This document shows positions 20,681 to 29,965 of a stretch of DNA of 34,627 nucleotides, piece by piece. The notes beneath the pieces were generated by a model that had not been told where the DNA came from, did not search any database, and saw only the letters and a list, made by a program, of their open reading frames with translations. This stretch comes from an uncultured Bacillota bacterium (GTDB lineage: Bacteria; Bacillota_I; Bacilli_A; RF39; UBA660): NCBI GenBank assembly GCA_947303895.1, contig CAMYZQ010000005.1:1-34627 (forward strand), in the 5' to 3' direction. Positions within the stretch are counted from its first letter, which is position 1. The number at the start of each line of letters is the position of its first letter. A program made the translations under genes and the position numbers.

Positions 20681-23041
20681 ATGAAATTTTGTACTAACTG
20701 TGGTAATAAACTTAGTCCAAGTAATAAGTTTTGTACTAACTGCGGAAAAGAAATCAAAAAAGATACTCCTAAAAAGGTAGTTAAAGAAGTTAAAGAACAA
20801 AAAGAATTTAACGTAAATAATCTTATTCTTTATGTAGGTGTATCATTAGTTATTCTAGCAACATTAATATTTGCTATTTGTACTTGGGAAAATATGAGTG
20901 GATTATTTAAGATTTCATTCTTAACATTTGAAACTTTATTATTCTTTATTATTTCATTTACATTTGCAAAGATAAAGAATAATGGATTATCTAAAGCATT
21001 TTATTTACTTGCTGTTATGATGATTCCAATAATTCTATATACAATTCCAGTATATAGTTTACTTGGAGATTATCTATCATATAAAGGAGCAGGTATATTT
21101 GTATATCTAGCAATATCAAATTTACTTTGTGCTGGAATATACTTTATGTCATATATGCTTCTTAGAACTAAAGCATTTACATTTATATCATATACATTCG
21201 TATATGGAACTTTAGTATCTATATTCTTAGCATTTGAAAAGAGTATATCATTCTTATTAATATCTAGTTTAGTATTTGTATTACTTGTTATAATACTTAA
21301 CTTTATTTTAAGAAAAGATTCATTCTTTAAAAGATCGCTTACAATGTTTACAAGTATTTTATTCTCATTACTTAGTATATTTATGATAGGTGCTTTATAT
21401 GTAGAATTTAGTAATAGTATTATTAAGAGTTTTGATACTATTAACTTAAATCTAGTATTAATTACAGTATTATTTTTAGCAAATACATTCGTATTTATTT
21501 ATCAAAATAGAAAATCTATATTTACTTATGTATCTCCATTTGTAGTAGTTCCAAATATGTTAGTTATACTTGGATGTATGATTGAAGATGCTACACTTGG
21601 TATTTGTTTATTTGCAGGTATAACACTTGTAATATATATTGCATTCTTATTATTTAAGAATAAGTATTTAAATATTACATCTAAAATAGTAACTTATATT
21701 GCATTATATTTATTTACTGTAGGTATTCTATTTGCAACAGGATATGATTCAGATATGTATTTAGCTTTAGCTATAATTGGAGCTATTACACTAGGATTTA
21801 ATATTATTAATAGATATATAGAAAAATTTAAATGGGTATCTGATACACTTATTCCACTTGCATGTATATTTATTGTATATGGACTAATTAGAACATTTAT
21901 AGATTTCCCTAATGTATTTATAGTATTATTACTTGCATCAGTTTATTTAGTTACTTATATGTTCTTAAAAGCATTTAATAAACCTATAAATAAAATATAT
22001 TATTTATATGCATTAGCATCTATGATAGTAGCTATGTTTATGTGTACATATTCAACAAGTGCAATATATATAATATTCTTAAATGTATTACTATTAATAT
22101 TATTTATATTTGTTTCATTTATGGAAAAGAGAAACGTTATAAATATTATTACATTTGTAGTACTTGCAATATCTCTATTAAAGATTAGATTATTATTTGA
22201 TATAGATGAAAGAATACTATTTGCTGCTATATCATTAATATCTATAGTAGTAGGTATAATTCTTAGAAATACAAGTAAAGTATTAAGTAAGTTCTATTTA
22301 TATTCAGGACAAATATTATCATTAATACTTTCACTAACAATTACATCATATACTCAATATGTAGTAACATCATTAATTGGAGTATTATTTGTAATTAACT
22401 TTATATCAATTTGTTTATTTAATAACTCTAAACCATTTAGAATTATTGCAGAAATGGTTGGATTAATATTAATATTCTTAATTATTAATTCTGTTATTGA
22501 AATAACATTATTTAGTACAATAATTACATTATTTATATATATGACAGTTTTAGTAGTATTTGGTTTAACTGGAAAAGAAAAAGCTGGTACAAATATAATT
22601 CTATCAACTGTATGTTTAATACCATATTATGATTATGTATTTAATAGTGGTAATACTTTTGGAATAACTAATCAATTAATTATACTTCCATTTATAGTAT
22701 ATCTATTTGTATTAGCATTCTATTTCAAGATGAATGATAAAGCTAGATTCCATGTTATTTTATGGCCATTAATTGTTTTATCTACAATAGCTATTAATAC
22801 AACAACAGTAGGTGTTATATTTGCATTAACACTTGCTCTTGGATATATCTTTATAGGTATAATTAAGAAATATAGATATTTAGTTACTTATGGTATTATC
22901 TATATGTTTGCAACATTAGTAATAGAATTAATGAAATTATTTAATAACTTAGCTTTATTAATTGCAGTTTTAGCAATAGGATTAATCTTAATACTATATG
23001 TAGTTATTAATGAAGTTTATAAGAGTAAAAAGAATAAGTAA
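20681..23041 (+). CDS. Zinc-ribbon polytopic membrane protein
   Basis: MKFCTNCGNKLSPSNKFCTNCGKEI followed by many hydrophobic helices to the C-terminus; 786 aa. Confidence 0.85.
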   Translation: MKFCTNCGNKLSPSNKFCTNCGKEIKKDTPKKVVKEVKEQKEFNVNNLILYVGVSLVILATLIFAICTWENMSGLFKISFLTFETLLFFIISFTFAKIKNNGLSKAFYLLAVMMIPIILYTIPVYSLLGDYLSYKGAGIFVYLAISNLLCAGIYFMSYMLLRTKAFTFISYTFVYGTLVSIFLAFEKSISFLLISSLVFVLLVIILNFILRKDSFFKRSLTMFTSILFSLLSIFMIGALYVEFSNSIIKSFDTINLNLVLITVLFLANTFVFIYQNRKSIFTYVSPFVVVPNMLVILGCMIEDATLGICLFAGITLVIYIAFLLFKNKYLNITSKIVTYIALYLFTVGILFATGYDSDMYLALAIIGAITLGFNIINRYIEKFKWVSDTLIPLACIFIVYGLIRTFIDFPNVFIVLLLASVYLVTYMFLKAFNKPINKIYYLYALASMIVAMFMCTYSTSAIYIIFLNVLLLILFIFVSFMEKRNVINIITFVVLAISLLKIRLLFDIDERILFAAISLISIVVGIILRNTSKVLSKFYLYSGQILSLILSLTITSYTQYVVTSLIGVLFVINFISICLFNNSKPFRIIAEMVGLILIFLIINSVIEITLFSTIITLFIYMTVLVVFGLTGKEKAGTNIILSTVCLIPYYDYVFNSGNTFGITNQLIILPFIVYLFVLAFYFKMNDKARFHVILWPLIVLSTIAINTTTVGVIFALTLALGYIFIGIIKKYRYLVTYGIIYMFATLVIELMKLFNNLALLIAVLAIGLILILYVVINEVYKSKKNK

Positions 23042-23058
23042 TGCTTATTCTTTTTTTA
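23027..23058 (+). terminator. Intrinsic terminator overlapping the 3-prime end of the zinc-ribbon CDS
   Basis: AAAAGAATAAG/CTTATTCTTTT with stop TAA 23039-23041 in the loop. Confidence 0.8.
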
Positions 23059-23087
23059 TTGTAATAAATACGTATATTTGATATAAT
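23059..23087 (+). promoter_or_regulatory. proS promoter TTGTAA-17-TATAAT with TGn
   Basis: -35 23059-23064, TGATATAAT 23079-23087. Confidence 0.65.
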
Positions 23088-23109
23088 TTTTATGTGGAAG
23101 TGATTTTTT

Positions 23110-24816
23110 ATGAAATTAAAAAATAGTTATTTTTATACTATTAGAGAAAATATAAAAGATGAAGATAGTGTGTCTGGTAACTTACTTGTTAGAGCAGGTA
23201 TGCTTAAGAAAACTTCATCTGGTATATATATGTTTATGCCGCTTGGATATAAAGTATTAGAAAATATACAAAAGATAATTAAAGAAGAAATGGATAATGC
23301 TGGAGCATCAGAATTACTTATGCCTGCATTAATACCTGCTGATGTATATGCTAGTTCTAATAGATTAGAAGCTTTTGGTAAAGATATGTTTAGATTAAAC
23401 GATAGATTTGATAAGAAATATTGTTTAGGACCTACACATGAAGAATTATTTACTATAGCAGCTAAATGCAAAGTAAATTCATATTCTGATTTACCATTTA
23501 CTCTATACCAAATACAAACTAAATTTAGAGATGAACCAAGACCAAGATATGGACTTATAAGAGTTAGAGAATTCTTAATGAAAGATGCATATTCATTTGA
23601 TAAAGATGAAGAATCATTAGATAAGAGTTATACTGCTATGTTTAATGCTTATAAGAAAATATTTGGAAGACTAGGTATTGATTATAAAATAGTTAGATCT
23701 GATGTTGGTGCTATGGGTGGTTCTTTATCAGAAGAATTCCAAGCTATTACAGATATTGGAGAAGATACTTTAGTACTTTGTGATAGATGTGATTTTGCAT
23801 CTAATATGGATGTATGTGAATGTGTACATATAGAAGATAAATCAAGTGAAACTCCTTTAGAAAAAGATTTAGTATTAACTAAAGATGCATATACTAGAGA
23901 AAAATTAATAGAATGCTTACCTGAAGCTAAAACTAAAGAAGTTAAAACATTAATATATAAAACAGCTGAAGATAAATATTATGCAGTTATGCTTAAAGAA
24001 GAATCAGTTGTTAATGAAAGTAAACTTTGTAAATTACTTAATACTACTTCAGTAGAACTTGCTGAAAAAGAAGTAGTAGAAAAGAACTTAGGAACATATA
24101 TTGGATTTGTTGGACCAATTGATTTAAGTATTCCAGTAGTTATGGATAATGAAGTAAAAAATATGGTTAACTTTGTAGTAGGTGCTAATAAGAAAGATTA
24201 TCACTATAAGAATGTTAATTTAAGTGATTTTGAAGTAGCTATTACAGGAGACATTAGAAATGTTAAAGAATCAGATGTATGTCCTAAATGTGAAGGTAAA
24301 TTAACATTTAAAAAAGGTATAGAAATAGGTAATACATTTAAGCTTGGTACAAAATACTCTGAAAGCTTAGATTTAATGTATCAAGATAGTGAAAATAATT
24401 TAAAACCTGTAGTAATGGGTTGTTATGGTATAGGTGTTGGTAGATGCCTTGCATCTATAGTAGAACAAAGAAATGATGAAAATGGTATTATATGGCCTAT
24501 GAATATAGCTCCATATAAAGTAGCTATAGTAGTCATAGATACATTAAATGTAGATCAAATGGATGCTGCTAATCATTTATATCAAGAATTAACAGATTTA
24601 GGCATAGAAACTATCTTAGATGATAGAGATGTTAGACCTGGTGTTAAATTTAATGATATGGATTTAATTGGTATTCCAATTAGAATTACTATTGGTAAGA
24701 AAATAGTAGATCATATAGTAGAAATGAAAAGAAGAAATTCTGATGAAGTTAAAGAAGTTTCTATATTTGATGTAGTATATAATATGCAAGATATAATAGA
24801 AGAAGAAAATATATAG
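23110..24816 (+). CDS. proS: Proline--tRNA ligase (bacterial type)
   Basis: AGMLKKTSSGIYMFMPLG, LGPTHEELFT, FRDEPRPRYGLIRVREFLMKDAYSFD, GCYGIGVGRCLASIVEQ. Confidence 0.96.
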   Translation: MKLKNSYFYTIRENIKDEDSVSGNLLVRAGMLKKTSSGIYMFMPLGYKVLENIQKIIKEEMDNAGASELLMPALIPADVYASSNRLEAFGKDMFRLNDRFDKKYCLGPTHEELFTIAAKCKVNSYSDLPFTLYQIQTKFRDEPRPRYGLIRVREFLMKDAYSFDKDEESLDKSYTAMFNAYKKIFGRLGIDYKIVRSDVGAMGGSLSEEFQAITDIGEDTLVLCDRCDFASNMDVCECVHIEDKSSETPLEKDLVLTKDAYTREKLIECLPEAKTKEVKTLIYKTAEDKYYAVMLKEESVVNESKLCKLLNTTSVELAEKEVVEKNLGTYIGFVGPIDLSIPVVMDNEVKNMVNFVVGANKKDYHYKNVNLSDFEVAITGDIRNVKESDVCPKCEGKLTFKKGIEIGNTFKLGTKYSESLDLMYQDSENNLKPVVMGCYGIGVGRCLASIVEQRNDENGIIWPMNIAPYKVAIVVIDTLNVDQMDAANHLYQELTDLGIETILDDRDVRPGVKFNDMDLIGIPIRITIGKKIVDHIVEMKRRNSDEVKEVSIFDVVYNMQDIIEEENI

Positions 24817-24837
24817 TTTTCTTCCTGGAGGTTTGGG

Positions 24838-25284
24838 ATGGATAAAACATATGTAGAAATAGATAAAGAATATGACTTCCTATGTTTATTATTATCAGTT
24901 AGACGTCTTAATAATGATAAAGTTGTAGTTAATTTTACTAAATTAGCTATAGATTTATTTACATATTCACAAATTGAAGAATACAAATCATTATTTAAAG
25001 ATATATCTAATTGTATTAATGAAGATAAGCAAATTATAGACATAAGTAAATCTATAGAAAAAGCTAACAAAAATGGCTTTATTGAACTTACTCCTGATGG
25101 TAGTGATAATACTATAGGTCTTAATTTAGCATTAGAAGATGAAGCTGAATTATTAGTAAGAGAAGCAGGAGAAGAAAAATTCAATTTAATGAATAAAATT
25201 GTTCAAGAATTAAAAGCTAAAAATGATACTAAAAAACCATACACTATGCATCCAATTAAACATAATGAAGAAAGTAATAAATAG
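24838..25284 (+). CDS. Hypothetical protein
   Basis: 148-aa ORF with strong SD TGGAGG; no family recognised. Confidence 0.75.
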   Translation: MDKTYVEIDKEYDFLCLLLSVRRLNNDKVVVNFTKLAIDLFTYSQIEEYKSLFKDISNCINEDKQIIDISKSIEKANKNGFIELTPDGSDNTIGLNLALEDEAELLVREAGEEKFNLMNKIVQELKAKNDTKKPYTMHPIKHNEESNK

Positions 25285-25296
25285 GGAGGTATTATT

Positions 25297-26001
25297 ATGA
25301 GCGAATTTGAAAGTAAAATAGAATACGAACTAAATGATCCATATGGATTAACTATGAAAATGAAGGACGGAACTGTAATTAATATAGAAGAAACAAGTTA
25401 TGATGATGATTTATTATTTGACAGTTTACAACTATTTAAATATCTTCCAAAAGTAGAATCCTATATGTATGATAATCGCTCAAATTCTGGTGATACACAA
25501 GAAGAAAGTAATGAAATAAGATCATTACTTAGTAGAATGTCTAATAAAGCATATGGTAGAAAAGTAAATGATAATGTAGGTTTAATAGAAAGTATAGTTC
25601 GTCAATATATGAATACTGTACCAGATGATTTTAGAAATAAACTTGATATTAATAAAGCAAAAAATGAAGTTAAAGAATTTCCTAAAACACCATATGATAC
25701 ATTAGTAATAAATGATGCATTAACATTTATTGAATACTTATCAAAATTAGAAGATTTCATGGATGAAAATATACTAAAAAAGAATGAAGAAACTGGTTTA
25801 TATGATGTTACTGTAGGTAAAGTTAATACAGAATATTATGCAATAGCAACAATGCTTAACAGAATGACTAATAAAACATATGCTGAGAAAGTATATTATT
25901 ATGTAAATAGAATTGATAGTATTATTAAACCAGCTATTAGTGAATTTGTTGATTCAAATGAAGAACCTGGTTATCCAACAGGAACTGGACCTAAAAAATA
26001 A
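25297..26001 (+). CDS. Hypothetical protein with internal domain duplication
   Basis: SD AGGGAGG; two similar segments, LFDSLQLFKYLPKVESYMYDN...LLSRMSNKAYGRKV...IESIVRQYM and VINDALTFIEYLSKLEDFMDEN...MLNRMTNKTYAEKV...IDSIIKPAI. Confidence 0.8.
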   Translation: MSEFESKIEYELNDPYGLTMKMKDGTVINIEETSYDDDLLFDSLQLFKYLPKVESYMYDNRSNSGDTQEESNEIRSLLSRMSNKAYGRKVNDNVGLIESIVRQYMNTVPDDFRNKLDINKAKNEVKEFPKTPYDTLVINDALTFIEYLSKLEDFMDENILKKNEETGLYDVTVGKVNTEYYAIATMLNRMTNKTYAEKVYYYVNRIDSIIKPAISEFVDSNEEPGYPTGTGPKK

Positions 26002-26028
26002 AAAGAAAACAATTTGTTTTCTTTTTTT
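26001..26028 (+). terminator. Intrinsic terminator
   Basis: AAAAGAAAACA-att-TGTTTTCTTTT plus Ts; overlaps the stop codon by 1 nt. Confidence 0.8.
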
Positions 26029-26065
26029 AATGGATTTCTATAAATAAACAGATAATAATAAATAT

Positions 26066-26749
26066 ATGAATAATATATTAGTAAAAGATATACCTATTTT
26101 AGATAGGCCTAGAGAAAGATTACTTAAGTATGGTGTAATTAATCTATCTAATGAAGAATTACTCTCTATAGTACTTAAAAATGGCACTAAAAATGAATCT
26201 GTTATGTCTTTATCATATAACATATTAAAAAGTATAAATAATATATCTGATTTAAAAGATATATCTATTAATAAACTAACTAAAATAAATGGAATAGGGG
26301 AGGTAAAAGCTATTACTTTAATAGCAGCTATAGAACTAGGAAGAAGAGTATATCAATTAAAAGAAGATAAAAAAGTATTATTAAATGATTCTAAATTAGT
26401 TTATAACTTACTTCATGATGAATTATATGATAAGAAGCAAGAATACTTTATAGTTTTATATTTAGATAATAAAAAGTATCTTATAGAAAAGAAAGTACTT
26501 TTTATAGGCACTATTGATTATTCTACTGTTCATCCAAGAGAAGTCTTTAAATATGCATATATAAACTCTGCATCATCAATAATACTAGTTCATAATCATC
26601 CTTCAGGAGATGTATTACCCTCTAAAAACGATATTAACCTAACAAAAACTCTAAAAGAGATAGGAAATCTTAATAATATCCCTATAATTGATCATATTAT
26701 TATAGGAAATAATAATTATTATAGTTTTTATTTAGAAGACATGCTATAA
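26066..26749 (+). CDS. radC: RadC-family JAB-domain protein
   Basis: INGIGEVKAITLIAAIELGRR (HhH) and VHNHPSGDVLPSKNDINLTKTL (JAMM metal motif). Confidence 0.95.
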   Translation: MNNILVKDIPILDRPRERLLKYGVINLSNEELLSIVLKNGTKNESVMSLSYNILKSINNISDLKDISINKLTKINGIGEVKAITLIAAIELGRRVYQLKEDKKVLLNDSKLVYNLLHDELYDKKQEYFIVLYLDNKKYLIEKKVLFIGTIDYSTVHPREVFKYAYINSASSIILVHNHPSGDVLPSKNDINLTKTLKEIGNLNNIPIIDHIIIGNNNYYSFYLEDML

Positions 26750-26750
26750 T
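26742..26750 (+). promoter_or_regulatory. Extended -10 TGCTATAAT upstream of the thymidylate synthase gene
   Basis: TGnTATAAT overlapping the radC stop codon. Confidence 0.5.
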
Positions 26751-26773
26751 GAAAGAGTAGGGAGGTTACGGTT

Positions 26774-28258
26774 ATGATAGTCATAGACGGAAAAGAAGTA
26801 AGAATAAATAGGGCGAACGTTAGAATATCTGAAATAGATGAAGTGTATTGTGAACTATGCAGAAAAATTAAAGCATTTGGTGTTGAAACCGAAAATAGAA
26901 CTGGTGTTAACACTAAAGCAATAGCAGGTTGGACACATACTTTTGATATTGGTAAGGAATATCCAATTCCAGAATCAAAAAAAATAATAGCAGCAAATTA
27001 TTCTAAAGAGATTCAATGGATTCACCAAGCAGAAGAAAATGATATTGGATGGCTAAGAGAAAGAGACAATAATATTTGGGATGAATGGTGTATCGATTCT
27101 GATGGTATATGGAGAGAATATGTACCATTAAAGAAAGATTCAAAAGGTAAACCAATAAATGGTGATCCAAGTATAGCAGTACCTTTAACAAGACAAGTAC
27201 TAAGACATAAAGATGTAAATCTTAAGGGCGATATAATAAACTACAAAGTATACGATGAATTTGGAAAGCAACGAATGATTAGACCAGATAAAGAATCGCT
27301 TAAAAGATATATTAACAAACATGGTGTAGAACCAACAATAAAAAGAGCTACATATTTTGGTGAAAAATATGCTAATACCGACGGTGAACAATATGGGTAT
27401 CTTAATAGATTATATCAACAACCACAAGTTGTAGAATATTTTTTAAAAAATAAGCCTGAAGATAGAAGAATGCAAATAAACTTATGGCAAAGAGCGCACT
27501 TTGCAAAAGCTGTTTTACCAAGTTGTGTTTTTGATATCATGTTTACAGTTATTGGTGACACATTACATGCAGCAGTTATTCAAAGAAGTGCAGATGTACC
27601 TGCAGGATTACCATTTAATATAGCTCAATATGCAGAACTTGTTTATATGTTTGCAAAAATATCTGGATTTAAAGTTGGAACATTAACATGGACTATAATG
27701 AATGCACATATTTATGTAGATCAATTTGATGCAATAAATCAACAATTAAGAAGATTTGATTACATGAAAGAATATGAAAAACTTATACAAACTTCAACTG
27801 ATTTAACAGTAGAAAAATCTTACAATTTTACAGCAGAAAAATTTAGATTATTAGATGAAGAAGCATTCCAATACTTTAGATTTATTCCAGTAAATAAAAT
27901 AAAAGAGGTTTATGATAAATTTAATGAGGCACAAGGTCCAACAAGAGAAGCATTTAACAAAATTCCTATGTCAAAAAGATATGAAATACTTGAAAGTATA
28001 TTAAGTGAAGGAAAGTTTAATGAACAATTCATTAAAGCTTACGAAGAAGCTTTTGAAAGAAAAATCAGTTTTGAACACATGCTAACAAGAGAAAACCCAG
28101 TATTTGAAGTTGCAGATCGTAAGAGTTTATTTGATTTCTCTACAGAATATGTTAAAAAAGGCGATTCATACTTAAATGAAAACCCAATTGGTAATAAAGA
28201 TTTAGTATTAAAGTATTATCATCCAACTCCATTTATTGCTGTACCAGTTGCACAATAA
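26774..28258 (+). CDS. thyA: Thymidylate synthase-family protein, enlarged (494 aa)
   Basis: ENRTGVNT, IWDEW, DRRMQINLW, LPSCVFDIMFTV (nucleophile Cys), VIQRSADVPAGLPFNIAQYAELVYM, AHIYVDQ, PVFEVADRKSLFDF, C-terminus YYHPTPFIAVPVAQ. Gene symbol is by family only. Confidence 0.85.
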   Translation: MIVIDGKEVRINRANVRISEIDEVYCELCRKIKAFGVETENRTGVNTKAIAGWTHTFDIGKEYPIPESKKIIAANYSKEIQWIHQAEENDIGWLRERDNNIWDEWCIDSDGIWREYVPLKKDSKGKPINGDPSIAVPLTRQVLRHKDVNLKGDIINYKVYDEFGKQRMIRPDKESLKRYINKHGVEPTIKRATYFGEKYANTDGEQYGYLNRLYQQPQVVEYFLKNKPEDRRMQINLWQRAHFAKAVLPSCVFDIMFTVIGDTLHAAVIQRSADVPAGLPFNIAQYAELVYMFAKISGFKVGTLTWTIMNAHIYVDQFDAINQQLRRFDYMKEYEKLIQTSTDLTVEKSYNFTAEKFRLLDEEAFQYFRFIPVNKIKEVYDKFNEAQGPTREAFNKIPMSKRYEILESILSEGKFNEQFIKAYEEAFERKISFEHMLTRENPVFEVADRKSLFDFSTEYVKKGDSYLNENPIGNKDLVLKYYHPTPFIAVPVAQ

Positions 28259-28266
28259 TAAATAAA

Positions 28267-28281
28267 ATAGTATAATACTAT
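28267..28281 (+). promoter_or_regulatory. Palindromic -10 region (ATAGTATAATACTAT) upstream of mnmA
   Basis: TATAAT 28271-28276 centred in a 15-nt inverted repeat. Confidence 0.4.
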
Positions 28282-28302
28282 GCAGTTTTGGTGGTGAAAA
28301 AG

Positions 28303-29409
28303 ATGAAAAAGGTTATAGTTGGTATATCTGGTGGTGTAGACTCAATAGTAGCAGCATATCTACTTCAAAAAGAAGGATATGATGTAGAAGGTCTATTTAT
28401 GAGAAACTGGGATTCATCTGTTAATAATGATATTAAAGGTAATCCAAGTTTAAATGGTGATATATGTACTCAGGAGCAAGATTTTAATGATGCTCAAGAT
28501 GTATGTAATAAACTAGGTATTAAACTTCATAGAATAGACTTTGTAAAAGAATATTGGGACTATGTATTTACTTACTTTTTAGATGAACTAAAAAAAGGTA
28601 GAACACCTAATCCAGATATTATGTGTAACAAATATATTAAGTTTGATATGTTTAAAAAAGAAGCTGATAAACTAGGAGCAGATTATATTGCTACTGGTCA
28701 CTATGCTAGAATGATTGATGGACATTTATATAAAGGTATAGATGATAATAAAGATCAATCATACTTTCTATCTCAAGTTTCTATAGATAAATTCTCTAAC
28801 GTATTATTTCCAGTTGGAGACTTAAGAAAAGAAGAAGTTAGAAAGATAGCAAAAGAACTAGAATTATCAGTAGCTGATAAAAAAGATTCTACTGGAATAT
28901 GTTTTATTGGTGAAAGAAACTTTAAAGAATTTTTAACTAACTATTTACCTAATACACCAGGAAATATTATAGATATAGATACTAATGAAAAAGTAGGGGA
29001 GCATATAGGACTTATGTACTACACTATTGGTCAAAGAAGAGGACTAGATATTGGTGGTAATGATAAAAGGCTATATGTTGTAGGTAAAAACCTAGATAAA
29101 AATGAATTATATGTATCTTTAGGAGATGATACTAAATATCTTCAATCTACTTCATGTATAGTAGAAGATATAAATTATTTATCCGAAAAGAGACCTACAT
29201 CTGCTAACGCTAAGTTTAGATATAGGCAAAAAGATATACCTGTTACAATTGAGTACCTAGAAGATGGTAACATTGAAGTATCTTATGACAATGTAAAATC
29301 CGTAACTCCAGGACAAGCTTGTGTTATCTATGATGGTGATGAAGTTGTAATTGGTGGTATTATAAAAGAAGTTAGAAAAGATGGAAAGAAATTAGAATAC
29401 TTATTATAG
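28303..29409 (+). CDS. mnmA: tRNA-specific 2-thiouridylase MnmA
   Basis: VIVGISGGVDSIVAAYLL, TPNPDIMCNKYIKF, ATGHYAR, DQSYFLSQV, DSTGICFIGERNF, YYTIGQRRGLDIGG; ATG 28303 after GGTGGTGA. Confidence 0.96.
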   Translation: MKKVIVGISGGVDSIVAAYLLQKEGYDVEGLFMRNWDSSVNNDIKGNPSLNGDICTQEQDFNDAQDVCNKLGIKLHRIDFVKEYWDYVFTYFLDELKKGRTPNPDIMCNKYIKFDMFKKEADKLGADYIATGHYARMIDGHLYKGIDDNKDQSYFLSQVSIDKFSNVLFPVGDLRKEEVRKIAKELELSVADKKDSTGICFIGERNFKEFLTNYLPNTPGNIIDIDTNEKVGEHIGLMYYTIGQRRGLDIGGNDKRLYVVGKNLDKNELYVSLGDDTKYLQSTSCIVEDINYLSEKRPTSANAKFRYRQKDIPVTIEYLEDGNIEVSYDNVKSVTPGQACVIYDGDEVVIGGIIKEVRKDGKKLEYLL

Positions 29410-29422
29410 TATTCTTTTTTTA
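29394..29422 (+). terminator. Intrinsic terminator overlapping mnmA 3-prime end
   Basis: AGAATAC (29394-29400)/GTATTCT (29409-29415), TAG stop at 29407-29409, T-tract. Confidence 0.8.
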
Positions 29423-29431
29423 TGCTATAAT
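29423..29431 (+). promoter_or_regulatory. Extended -10 TGCTATAAT for the GNAT gene
   Basis: TGnTATAAT only 15 nt upstream of the ATG at 29447; implies a very short 5-prime UTR. Confidence 0.55.
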
Positions 29432-29446
29432 TATATTGGTGATAAT

Positions 29447-29965
29447 ATGATAAAATTAGTACCTTTTAAAGATAAAGAAGAAAATTATGAATTAATGCAT
29501 AGATGGTGTTCTCAAGAGTTTATTTATGAATGGTTTGAACAAAGAATTCTTTCTTTAGAAGAAATCAAACATAAATATAAGACTAAATTAAATTTAATGG
29601 AACAAAATCTATTCTTTATACATTATAATGGTGAAAGAATAGGGTATGTACAAATATATAAGTATAAGAATGAAATGTATGGAGATCTATCTAATTATAA
29701 AAATATATATGAATTGGATTTATTTATCGGTGAAGAAGAATATCTTTCTAAAGGAATAGGAACTGTTATTTTAAATTATATTACTGAATACATATATGAT
29801 AAATACTCAGCTGATTGTATTGTTTTAAGGCCATTTAAGCGCAATATTAGAGCCATTAAATGTTATCATAAATGTAATTACGTAATAATAGATGAATATG
29901 ATGGTATAGACTCTTTAGGAAGACCTGAAAGATATACCGTTTTAAGGAATACTAAGAACATTTAA
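29447..29965 (+). CDS. GNAT acetyltransferase, AAC(6')-like (Acetyltransf_8 type)
   Basis: YELDLFIGEEEYLSKGIGTVILNYI...IVLRPFKRNIRAIKCYHKCNY resembles the AAC(6') core FIGExxxxGKGxGTxxI...P...NxRAIRCYEKxGF. Confidence 0.85.
   Translation: MIKLVPFKDKEENYELMHRWCSQEFIYEWFEQRILSLEEIKHKYKTKLNLMEQNLFFIHYNGERIGYVQIYKYKNEMYGDLSNYKNIYELDLFIGEEEYLSKGIGTVILNYITEYIYDKYSADCIVLRPFKRNIRAIKCYHKCNYVIIDEYDGIDSLGRPERYTVLRNTKNI

Noticed and set aside
24711-25184. 157-aa minus-strand ORF across proS end and ORF 24838
   Set aside because: Antisense shadow of two well-supported plus-strand genes; low-complexity Ser/Leu/Ile composition, no RBS support.
26066-28258. radC plus divergent thymidylate synthase as a phage-like or anti-phage island
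   Set aside because: No integrase, att-like repeats or phage structural genes; flanking genes are housekeeping.
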